Part shown: one piece after another, positions 15,903-22,755 of the stretch
Layout: every line of letters begins with the position of its first letter
Position numbering within the stretch: position 1 is the stretch's first letter
Assembly (NCBI GenBank): GCA_013360825.1
Contig: JABWAY010000010.1
Location: 1 to 26,095, forward strand
Direction of reading: 5' to 3'
DNA from: Candidatus Brocadiia bacterium
GTDB taxonomy: Bacteria; Planctomycetota; MHYJ01; WSZJ01
Length of the DNA stretch: 26,095 nucleotides
Program-made: the position numbers and the translations under genes
Notes under the pieces: model-generated
Databases searched by the model: none
What the model saw: the letters and a program-made list of their open reading frames with translations, nothing else
Told to the model about the DNA's origin: nothing

Positions 15903-15908
15903 ATGATA
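15903..15908 (-). promoter_or_regulatory. -10-like box just before the exported-protein gene
   Basis: Read on the minus strand the box is TATCAT, separated by only 6 nt from the ATG at 15896. No Shine-Dalgarno sequence is present, which points to a leaderless transcript. No convincing -35 was found. Confidence 0.4.
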
Positions 15909-15959
15909 TCCGGCCCGCCGGGAACCGCATTCCCGAATCCGGTCGAGGGCCGGGCCTCA

Positions 15960-15975
15960 CCGGCCTGGATGCCGG
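15960..15975 (-). terminator. Weak hairpin after the second tandem paralogue
   Basis: CCGGC and GCCGG form a 5-bp stem with a 6-nt loop, 8 nt past the stop of the gene ending at 15984. There is no T-tract, so intrinsic termination is doubtful. Confidence 0.22.
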
Positions 15976-15983
15976 CGGCCCCG

Positions 15984-17045
15984 CTACTTCTTCAACGTGA
16001 ACTCGTACACATCGTCCCAGGCTCTCAGGAGCCCCGTCTGCTCCTCGGAGAGCCGCAGCGTACCGGCGATCCTTTTCTGGGTCCGGAGCATGAGGTCCAC
16101 TTCCGCGACTGCCCTGGCCAGTTCGCTCGGTTTCTGTCCGGAGGCTTCTTTCGCGGCGAAATCGGCCTGGAGCGCCTCGTACTCGCGGATGTACTCGTCC
16201 ACGACCGGGCCGACGGAGATTCTCTGGGTGTCGTTGAGCTTCAGGCTGCTCGACCAGCTGTCCAGGAACCCCGCGGCGACGGCTTCCCGGGTGGACGCGG
16301 AGGTCGAGTTCCGGCCGATCGGGAGGCGCTCGCCCTTGAACAGTTCCAGGTCGTGGAGGAGGGACGTCTGCTCGGCGGTCAGCAGGGACTGGAGACGGGA
16401 AGGGGAGGCCGTTTCGAGATCGAGCAGGGCCCGGGTCTGTTCGAGCGCGCTCATCTCGTCGCGGGATTTCGCGAACTGTTCCCACTGGGCCTCGGCCCGT
16501 TCGATCACGGCATTGAGTTTCGCGGCCTGCTCGGCGTCGGGGGGGCAGTCGCTGGCTTCGAGGACGGCGAGCATCATCATCGGGAGCCCCCACGGGGCGA
16601 ACCCGAGCTGGTCCATCGTCATCCCGTGCTCGTCCTGCATGCGTTTCGCGACTTCCAGGAAGGCGAGCATCATTTCCTGGATCTCCGGGTCCGACCGCTC
16701 ATCCTTGTTCTTGAACTTGTCCCGGAGCCGGAAAATTCTGCCGCCGAGATCCGCCCACGGGTTCCGGGAGGCCTTCGCGGCGGGGACCACCGGCCTTGCG
16801 GCCGCCGCGGCCGCCTTCGCCTCCAGGTCTTGGAGGGTTCCGGCCAGTGTCCGTCCCTCCTCCTCCGCGGCCGCGAGGTCGGCGCGCACGGCATCGACCT
16901 GCGGGGAGGTCGCCCCGGCTGCAGGTTTCACGTTCGCGGCGGCGGCGGCGGGCCCCGCCTCCGAGCGCCGGGAGGCGACGGCCTTGAAGAGCCCGAACGC
17001 CAGGGCGGCTCCCAGCACGATCCCGATCGGCAGGCCTTTGCGCAT
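15984..17045 (-). CDS. Membrane-anchored coiled-coil protein with LTxEQ motifs, paralogue 2
   Basis: The 353-aa product has an N-terminal signal anchor (about 5-24), an Ala-rich linker with a likely coiled coil (about 48-85), and an alpha-helical C-terminal part. It is clearly homologous to the gene just upstream. Shared features are the M(T/E)MDQLG-like stretch followed by GLPMMMLAVLEAS, then three x-x-EQ motifs (PPDAEQ, LLTAEQ, LRLSEEQ), and the ending LLRAWDDVYEF. Proteins with repeated LTxxQ helices occur among periplasmic chaperone-like families, but no assignment is made. The ATG lies 2 nt after the upstream stop and has GGGAGAGGA 6 nt before it, the same Shine-Dalgarno string as its partner. 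Co-expression of the pair is very likely. Confidence 0.8.
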   Translation of the reverse strand: MRKGLPIGIVLGAALAFGLFKAVASRRSEAGPAAAAANVKPAAGATSPQVDAVRADLAAAEEEGRTLAGTLQDLEAKAAAAAARPVVPAAKASRNPWADLGGRIFRLRDKFKNKDERSDPEIQEMMLAFLEVAKRMQDEHGMTMDQLGFAPWGLPMMMLAVLEASDCPPDAEQAAKLNAVIERAEAQWEQFAKSRDEMSALEQTRALLDLETASPSRLQSLLTAEQTSLLHDLELFKGERLPIGRNSTSASTREAVAAGFLDSWSSSLKLNDTQRISVGPVVDEYIREYEALQADFAAKEASGQKPSELARAVAEVDLMLRTQKRIAGTLRLSEEQTGLLRAWDDVYEFTLKK

Positions 17046-17047
17046 GA

Positions 17048-18130
17048 TTAGTCCTCTCCCTGGGGGGTCGACCGTCCTTCGCTGATCCAGATCCCGTAGA
17101 CCGTCTTCCAGTTTCGAAGCGCTGTCCGCTGCTCCGCGGTCAGCCCGAGGGTGGCGTCGAGTTTCCGCTGGGCGGCGATCTGGGCTTCCAGCTGCTTGTG
17201 CTGGATGGCCGTCCAGTCGAGGTCGACCCCGGGCTGCGGGGAGGTCAGCGCGCGCTGCGCCTCCTGGTAGTCGCGGATGAACTCCTCCACGATCGGTTTC
17301 ACAACCGGGGCGTGCGATGCGTCGAGCTTGAGGTTCCGGATCCACTTGTTCGTCAGGTCTTCCGTCACCTCGGCGCGCGTTCCGGTGGAGTATCCCTGGC
17401 CGCCGCCCATCGAGGATCCGATCATCCCGACGGACGAGATGCCCTGGGCGAGTTTCGCCTGCTCAGGGGTCAGGAACGCGCCGACCTGGTCTCTATACCC
17501 GGTCCCCATCTCCATCAGCCGCAGGCGCTGCTCCAGCCCCGTCCACGCCTCGCGACCCTCCTGGAACGCCTTCCATTCCGCCCCGGACTCCTGGAGCAGC
17601 CGTTCCATCTGGACGCGCTGCTCCGCGGTGAGCGGCGTCTCCGAGGCCTCCAGCACCGCGGCGAGCAGCGCGGGCATCCCTTCCGGCGAGTACATCACGT
17701 CCTCCATCGTCAGCCCGGTCCGGCGCGCGACGGCACCCATGATCGTGATCAGTTCCAGGTAGACCGACTCCATCGACTTGCGGTCGGCCTCGGACATCGC
17801 GGCGGGGTCCTTGAAGACCTTCGCGAGCCTGGCCGCGATGTCGCTCCAGGCCTTTTCTTTTCTCACCGATTCCGGGTCCGTGCCGGCGGGCGGCCGCGCG
17901 GCGGCGAGGGCGGCTTCGGCGTCGGCGATGGCCTTGCGAAGCGTTTCGTTTTCGCCCCGCTGTCTGTCGAGGCGCGCCTTCAGGTCCGCGGCCTCGGTAT
18001 CGGCGGCCGTCGGGGCGCCTGCGGTACCGTCCCTGGTCCCGCCCGTGCCGCCGCGCCCGTCCAGGGCTTTCAGGAGCACGGCGGTGAAGACGGCGCCGAT
18101 CACCAGTCCGAGCAGTATTCCCTTGTGCAT
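17048..18130 (-). CDS. Membrane-anchored coiled-coil protein with LTxEQ motifs, paralogue 1
   Basis: The 360-aa product starts MHKGILLGLVIGAVF, a signal anchor (about 4-22). A coiled-coil segment follows (about 45-80, heptad-like ADLKARLDRQRGENETL), then a helical C-terminal part (about 90-355). It aligns along its length with the next gene: GLTMEDVMYSPEGMPALLAAVLEAS, three motifs LTAEQ, LTPEQ and LTAEQ, an EEFIRDYQEAQ helix, and LRNWKTVYGIW at the end. The start at 18130 is preferred over an in-frame ATG 39 nt upstream because GGGAGAGGA lies 5 nt before it and it begins the anchor directly. It is divergent from the cytochrome gene. Function is unknown; topology suggests a periplasmic helical domain tethered to the inner membrane. 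Confidence 0.8.
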   Translation of the reverse strand: MHKGILLGLVIGAVFTAVLLKALDGRGGTGGTRDGTAGAPTAADTEAADLKARLDRQRGENETLRKAIADAEAALAAARPPAGTDPESVRKEKAWSDIAARLAKVFKDPAAMSEADRKSMESVYLELITIMGAVARRTGLTMEDVMYSPEGMPALLAAVLEASETPLTAEQRVQMERLLQESGAEWKAFQEGREAWTGLEQRLRLMEMGTGYRDQVGAFLTPEQAKLAQGISSVGMIGSSMGGGQGYSTGTRAEVTEDLTNKWIRNLKLDASHAPVVKPIVEEFIRDYQEAQRALTSPQPGVDLDWTAIQHKQLEAQIAAQRKLDATLGLTAEQRTALRNWKTVYGIWISEGRSTPQGED

Positions 18131-18158
18131 CTGGATCCTCTCCCGTGGAAGCTGTCCG

Positions 18159-18164
18159 AGTCTA
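18159..18164 (-). promoter_or_regulatory. -10-like box for the tandem paralogue operon
   Basis: TAGACT on the minus strand is identical to the -10 of the bamD-like gene. It would give a leader of about 22 nt that includes the GGGAGAGGA ribosome binding site. The -35 region is not convincing. Confidence 0.35.
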
Positions 18165-18236
18165 CGCAAACTTCAGGCCGGATGCTCTCCCCCTTGCGCA
18201 CACGCACGGGGCGTAATCCCCGGTACGGTCGCGTGC

Positions 18237-18265
18237 CGGACTGCCCGTCCGGACCGGGCGGTCCG
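18237..18265. repeat. GC-rich inverted repeat in a divergent intergenic region
   Basis: Two 11-nt arms (18237-18247 and 18255-18265) are complementary except for one position that can form a G-U pair, with a 7-nt loop. The dyad lies between the divergent paralogue operon and the cytochrome gene, just upstream of the latter's -10 box. It may be a protein-binding dyad; no T-tract is present. Confidence 0.45.
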
Positions 18266-18282
18266 GGGGGAGGGGAAGCGGG

Positions 18283-18288
18283 TATCAT
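18283..18288 (+). promoter_or_regulatory. -10-like box just before the cytochrome gene
   Basis: TATCAT ends 8 nt before the ATG at 18297, so transcription would start at or next to the start codon. There is purine-rich sequence at 18265-18279, but it is too far from the ATG to act as a Shine-Dalgarno sequence. No clear -35. Confidence 0.4.
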
Positions 18289-18296
18289 GTCGGGCC

Positions 18297-19799
18297 ATGA
18301 AGCCTCCCGTGCTCGTCGTCGCCGGACTGGTCCTCGCCGGGGCCGGCGTGGCGGCGTTTTTCGCGCTGCGGGGTGCCGGGGACGCTCCCGATCCTCCCCC
18401 GGCTTCGGCCGGGATGCTGGAGGGATTCATCGCGGAGCGGGAGCATGTGACGCTCGTCCTGTCCGGCCGTCTCATGGCCGAGTTCTTCCCTTGCGGCTGA
18501 AAAGGGTCGAAGTCCGGTGGGATCGCCCGGCGGGCGAGCGCATTGAGGGCGGTGGCGCGGGAGATGCCGAATCCCGTGACGGTGGATGCCGGCGACATGC
18601 TCGGGTCCAGCGACCTCCGGCGCAGCAACGCGCTGGTCGCGCAGCTCGAGAAGAAGGCGGAGATCATGGCGGAGTTCATGAAGCTGCACCCTCCCACCGC
18701 GGCCGGACTCGGGGACATGGACCTCCTCCTGCGGGGCGGCCGGGCCGTGACGCTGCTTTCGGAGCGCGGGATCACCCCCATCGTGACCAACGCGGCGATC
18801 CCCGGGACCGCGCCTCATGCCGTCTTCGCGGCGGGAGGCTGGACCTTCCTCGCCGTCAACGTCTTCTCCCGCAAAGCTCTCGCGGGGGTGGACGGCGCGG
18901 CGTTCCGGGATCCGCTCGAGGCGATCGACGCGGAGCGCGCCGCGGCGGGTCCGGTGGACATCGTCCTCATCTCCACGCACGGGCTGGACGAAGCGGCGCT
19001 GCGGCGGATCGCGGAGCGCGGGGACTTCCTGAAGATTCTCGTCGACGGCGACGGGACCGTGAACCTGCGGTCCGCGGGCCTCGTCACCCGGACGCTGATC
19101 GTGACCCCGCCGGCCCGCGGCGCAGAACTCCATGTCCTCGAACTCCACCTGCGCCGCGGCGCCCCGACCTGGTACGAGGCGAAACGGTGGAAGACCGCTT
19201 TCGACCGGAACGAGAACGTGGAGGAGGAGGCCCTCGGGGCGCGGCAGTCGCACATCGTGCGGCTGCGCGAACTGCGGCTGGATTCGACCTACCCGAACGA
19301 TCCGGAAGCCGCGCAGCTCCAGAAGGCCTACAAGGACTGGTCGCGCGGAAACCTGACCGCGGCGGCCCCGGAGGTCGCGGGGGCGACACCCTACCTCGGC
19401 GCCGCGGCCTGCTCGGCGTGCCATGCGGAGCAGCACGCCAACTGGCTGACCTCGTTTCACGCGCAGGCCTGGACCACGCTGGAGAAGAACGAAGACGGCG
19501 GCACGGACGACCCGGAGTGCGTCTCCTGCCACGCAACCGGATTCCTGCTCCCCGGCGGTCCCAGGAGAATCGAGGACACCGTCCCCTTCCGCGGCGTCCA
19601 GTGCGAAAGCTGCCACGTCCCCCGCGGACCGCATCCCGGAACCCGCTTCGGAAAGGTGAAAGAGGAGACCTGCGTCACCTGTCACTCGGAGACGCGGGAC
19701 CCGGAATTCGATTTCAAGCGGTACGTTCCCTGGTCCACGTGCAGGAAGGCGTTCGAGCCCGGGAAGAACCGGATTCCGCGCCCGGATCCGCCGAAGTAG
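18297..19799 (+). CDS. Candidate selenoprotein: anchored tetrahaem cytochrome c with PCGU motif (in-frame TGA at 18498-18500)
   Basis: Read through one TGA, the gene gives 500 residues. An N-terminal membrane segment (about 5-24) leads into a domain related to the N-terminal part of planctomycete-type multihaem cytochromes. Those read PCGC, a short loop, then GG-ARR; here codons 65-68 are Pro-Cys-Gly-TGA, followed in the same frame by KGSKSGGIARRASALR and VDAGDML (96-102). The TGA thus replaces exactly the second Cys, as expected for selenocysteine (residue 68). The C-terminal part has four haem motifs: CSACH (372-376), CVSCH (408-412), CESCH (436-440) and CVTCH (459-463). Electron transfer outside the cytoplasm is expected. 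Eleven other genes here end in TGA, so the codon is not globally reassigned. Alternatives are a recent nonsense mutation or a sequence error. The tetrahaem annotation is sure; the Sec reading is an inference. Confidence 0.8.
18498..18541 (+). promoter_or_regulatory. Candidate selenocysteine codon with bacterial SECIS-like hairpin
   Basis: The TGA (18498-18500) is followed by a perfect 6-bp stem, TCGCCC (18523-18528) and GGGCGA (18532-18537), around loop GGC. A further 3 bp can form below (GTG 18517-18519 with CGC 18539-18541) across a small internal loop. The loop begins 28 nt after the TGA and starts with G, within the broad published layout for bacterial SECIS elements (loop about 16-37 nt downstream, G in the first two loop positions). 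GC-rich sequence folds easily, so this is supportive rather than decisive. Confidence 0.5.
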
Positions 19800-19816
19800 G
19801 GCTCCGGCGCGGCGGA

Positions 19817-19839
19817 GACGCGAACGCCGTTCAGGCGTC
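19817..19839. terminator. Candidate bidirectional hairpin between convergent genes
   Basis: GACGC+GAAC pairs with GTTC+GCGTC around a GCC loop, with a 2-nt AG bulge. It lies in the 54-bp gap between the convergent cytochrome and metallopeptidase-like genes, 18 nt after one stop and 15 nt from the other. No T-tract on either side. Confidence 0.35.
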
Positions 19840-19853
19840 CGGCGCGGGAACGC

Positions 19854-22649
19854 TCAGCGCAGCAGCTCCGCGACCGGCCGCTCGATCAACTGCTCCCTGC
19901 CGCTCAGGATGGCCTGTCCCCTGACGATCGCGATGCCGCGTGCCGCGGGAAAGGCCGGGTCGGACTTCACGATCCTTCCCGAGGAGGAGAAGACCGCCAG
20001 CCCTCCCTTCTCGAAGACGACGAAGACGCGCCCCTCGCCGTCGACGGCCGCCCCGGCGGGACGCTCAAACGGGCACTTCAGCGTCTGCGTCACCTGGACC
20101 GTCTTCCGGTCCGGCTTGAGCACCAGGACCGTCCCCGCGCCGGCATCCACGGCGTAGAGCAGCGCTCCCTCTCCGCACGCGAGCGCGACCGGGTCGTTCA
20201 GGCGGCCGGCGAGCCCCGGCAGGGAAGCGGAGAAGGTGCCGTCGGGCAGGAAGACGGCGAGCGTGCCCGTGCCGGCGTCGAGAACGTAGAGGTTGCCGTT
20301 CCGGTCGACCGCGAGCCCCCGGGGATCCTCCCAGCCCGCCGGCGGGGCGACCGCGGCGAGGCCCTGGAGATGGGGCGAGAGCCGGGCCACCTTCTTCTGC
20401 CCCGGGAGGCAGGCGAGGATATCCCCGCGGCGGTCGATCGCGATGTCGGAAGGGACCCCCAGGAAGTTCGCGCCGGTCGCCCCTTCCGGCTGGACGCGCA
20501 CGGGGAGAAACCACCCCTGGGGTTTCCGGATGAAGATCTCGCCGGACTGGTCATGAAGGTCGGCGACGGCGACCGTGCCGTCGGCGGTCGAATCGAGCGA
20601 GCCGCAGAGCCAGGTATCAAGGACGCAGACGGGGCGCGAGCGGGTCCCCGCGGTGCCGCCGGCCTCGAGCGCCGCGACGGAGATGCGGAGGCGGCGCGGA
20701 ACCCGGTCCGCGTCGTTCGCGGCGTCCCGGAACGTGAACTGCGCTTCGGGCGGAGCGCCGCGGGCGAGGCGCACGATTTCACGCGGCGGGTCGTCGCTGT
20801 CGGCCCGCAGGTCCTCCTGCGCGTACACGACGAACCCGGACACGTCCCGGGAGGCCGGCATCTTCCACCGGATCTTCACGGTGTGCGGGGCGGGCTGCGA
20901 GCACGCGAGGATGTCAGGGGGTGGAAGCGATCCGCGCGCGGCCAGGCTGGAGTGGAGATCGAGGGTGCAGAGGTCTCCGTGGCCGCGCCACCGGGCGACG
21001 ACGAGCGTAGGGAGTTCGATCGCGTGAAATTCGGTCGCGGACCCGGGACCGATCTCGACCAGCAGGACGGCGTTCCCGCCCACCACATCGACGAGGCCGA
21101 AGGGATTCGCGCGGAGCGTGAAGCCGTCGGGGGTGGTGTGGGGCGTCCCCGGGACCGGGCGGTTGGGGAGTTCGAGGAACCCGGAGCCGTCGGTCTGCCC
21201 CTCGATCACCGGGGGGCCATCCAGGCGCTCGCGCACGGGCTGCCAGACCCGCACCGGGACCGCCGGCGCCGGCGCCCCCGCGGCGTCGAGCACGCGGATG
21301 CGGATGCGCGACGGCAGGTCGTACAGGTGGTCCCCGTAGAAACCACGGTGGCGCCCGCGCGTCCGGTTCAGGGCCGCGGACTGGAATTCGCCGAAGCGGT
21401 GGGGGCCGTGGCCGTTCATCATGTCTGCGGAGTCGTGGTAGTGGTGGACCACCGACCGCCGGCTGCCGTCCCGGAGGGGGACGGTGACGCGGCGGTCGAG
21501 GACATAGAGATCGATGAGCCCGACCTGGTGCCCCATCTCGTGGAGGAACCCCCAGTCGAATTCCGCGGCGCGGCGCGTGTAATCGTCCCAGGGGGTGAAC
21601 TGCCAGACCCCTTCGTACCAGGTGCCGTCCGCCTTCCCGTCCCGTCTCAGCTCGCTCAGCGACCGGTCCCAGGCCTGGGGATCGAAGGCCGTCCCGCCCG
21701 CGTCGACGACGACGATGCGGTCCACTCTCCAGCGGTCGAGGCAGCCTTCGGGACAGGCCGGGTAGATGGAGTCCATGAAGAGGACGTTCGCGACCTCGAA
21801 GTGCGCCTGGACCCAGTCCTCGAACGCGAAGGTGCCGCGCATGTTCGGGACGCGGGAGAATTCCTCCCAGGTGGAGCGTTCGACGACGATCAGGAAGCCG
21901 AGGGCATCGGTCCGGTCCTCCAGCCGGTCGTTCGCACGGGAGAAATCGGGACGCCCGGCGTCGATTTCGAAGGCCACGGTGTGGTCGCCCCGCTTCCAGG
22001 GCCATTCGAGCCGGAATTCGGCGGACTCACCGGGTTTCAGCGCTCCGCCCTGTCCGGCGCCGGCCGGGGCGCCGTCGATCGCCCAGCGGAATGCGAAGGG
22101 TGCGGCGGGGGCGGTTCCGTGGTTCCGGACGTGGGCGACGAACGCGGCGTCCTGTCCGTCGCGCGGCCACATCGGGTCCGGATTCGGGCGGCGGAGGCGC
22201 GGGAGGCCGTTCTCGTACTCGACGTTGTCGTGATTGGAGCGCAGGCGGGGGAGCCGCTCGATGAAGGTGACGCCGAGGTCCTGGATTTCCGGGCGGTCCG
22301 CGGCGGGGCTGCACTTCAGGGACCTGACGAGGGGGCGTTCGAGGATGGTCGTCCCGTCGGCGCCGAGCACGCCCACGCAGGTTCCGAAGTCGAGGACGCG
22401 GCCCCTCAGTTCGGTTCCGTCCCTGAGCTGGACGGTGTCACGGCCCTCCGACGGACTCCCCGGGGCGAGGGCCGCGCAGCGCGCTTCCAAGAGCCGGCGG
22501 ACGCGCGCGCGGGAGGCTTCCATGGCGCGGACGGTCTCCTCCGGGACGGGGGGAAGGCCGTCCGCCGGTTCGTCGGCGCCGGAGAAGACGGCGGGGAGGA
22601 GGACGGCGGCGGCGAGGGCCGCGGTGAGAAGGCGGCGCGATGCGGGCAT
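19854..22649 (-). CDS. Secreted HExxHxxGxxD metallopeptidase-like protein with CARDB, Fn3-like and propeller regions
   Basis: The 931-aa product has a signal peptide (about 1-24). It then has a small RDGTELRGRV-type beta unit (about 70-115) and a CARDB-like domain (about 165-255, with VAHVRNHGTA and KPGESAEFRLEW). A zincin core follows with HEMGHQVGLID (370-380) and a possible Met-turn at SADMMNG (407-413). The HExxHxxGxxD form, with Asp as third zinc ligand, is known in some metzincin-type families such as snapalysin. After it come a carboxypeptidase-regulatory or Ig-like stretch (about 448-500), an Fn3-like region (about 575-670) and NHL-like propeller blades (about 725-925: GVPSDIAIDRRGDILA, DPRGLAVDRNGNLYVLD). 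It is probably an extracellular peptidase, but substrate is unknown. The ATG at 22649 directly begins the signal peptide and has a -10-like box 6 nt upstream. Confidence 0.82.
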   Translation of the reverse strand: MPASRRLLTAALAAAVLLPAVFSGADEPADGLPPVPEETVRAMEASRARVRRLLEARCAALAPGSPSEGRDTVQLRDGTELRGRVLDFGTCVGVLGADGTTILERPLVRSLKCSPAADRPEIQDLGVTFIERLPRLRSNHDNVEYENGLPRLRRPNPDPMWPRDGQDAAFVAHVRNHGTAPAAPFAFRWAIDGAPAGAGQGGALKPGESAEFRLEWPWKRGDHTVAFEIDAGRPDFSRANDRLEDRTDALGFLIVVERSTWEEFSRVPNMRGTFAFEDWVQAHFEVANVLFMDSIYPACPEGCLDRWRVDRIVVVDAGGTAFDPQAWDRSLSELRRDGKADGTWYEGVWQFTPWDDYTRRAAEFDWGFLHEMGHQVGLIDLYVLDRRVTVPLRDGSRRSVVHHYHDSADMMNGHGPHRFGEFQSAALNRTRGRHRGFYGDHLYDLPSRIRIRVLDAAGAPAPAVPVRVWQPVRERLDGPPVIEGQTDGSGFLELPNRPVPGTPHTTPDGFTLRANPFGLVDVVGGNAVLLVEIGPGSATEFHAIELPTLVVARWRGHGDLCTLDLHSSLAARGSLPPPDILACSQPAPHTVKIRWKMPASRDVSGFVVYAQEDLRADSDDPPREIVRLARGAPPEAQFTFRDAANDADRVPRRLRISVAALEAGGTAGTRSRPVCVLDTWLCGSLDSTADGTVAVADLHDQSGEIFIRKPQGWFLPVRVQPEGATGANFLGVPSDIAIDRRGDILACLPGQKKVARLSPHLQGLAAVAPPAGWEDPRGLAVDRNGNLYVLDAGTGTLAVFLPDGTFSASLPGLAGRLNDPVALACGEGALLYAVDAGAGTVLVLKPDRKTVQVTQTLKCPFERPAGAAVDGEGRVFVVFEKGGLAVFSSSGRIVKSDPAFPAARGIAIVRGQAILSGREQLIERPVAELLR

Positions 22650-22655
22650 GGGGCA

Positions 22656-22661
22656 ACGATA
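22656..22661 (-). promoter_or_regulatory. -10-like box just before the metallopeptidase-like gene
   Basis: TATCGT on the minus strand is followed by 6 nt and then the ATG at 22649, the same spacing as for the gene starting at 15896. No Shine-Dalgarno sequence or convincing -35 is seen. Confidence 0.4.
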
Positions 22662-22740
22662 GCGCGCGAGCCGCGGGGCGGGCACGAAAAGTCGGCGGGC
22701 GGCGCGCCGGAAAACGCTGTCCCGGTCCCCGTCCGCCTGC

Positions 22741-22746
22741 TAGTTT
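22741..22746 (+). promoter_or_regulatory. -10-like box just before the FHA-ABC transporter gene
   Basis: TAGTTT ends 9 nt before the GTG at 22756 and is the only AT-rich hexamer nearby. There is no Shine-Dalgarno sequence. If used, the transcript would be leaderless with a GTG start, which is uncommon and lowers confidence. Confidence 0.32.
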
Positions 22747-22755
22747 CCCTGCCCC

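Noticed and set aside
18131..18169. Longer start for the first tandem paralogue at 18169
   Set aside because: The ATG at 18130 has a good Shine-Dalgarno sequence and starts the signal anchor directly, and the -10 box at 18159-18164 lies inside the longer version.
18297..18500. A separate 67-aa gene ending at the TGA, followed by an independent cytochrome gene starting near 18543
   Set aside because: The frame is the same on both sides, the family motif PCGC-loop-GG-ARR spans the TGA, and the proposed downstream TTG start has no ribosome binding site and would lose the signal anchor.
18297..19799. General reassignment of TGA to an amino acid
   Set aside because: Many intact genes in the window end in TGA at the expected family length, including ftsH, folP, cdaA, pdxJ and the FHA-ABC transporter.
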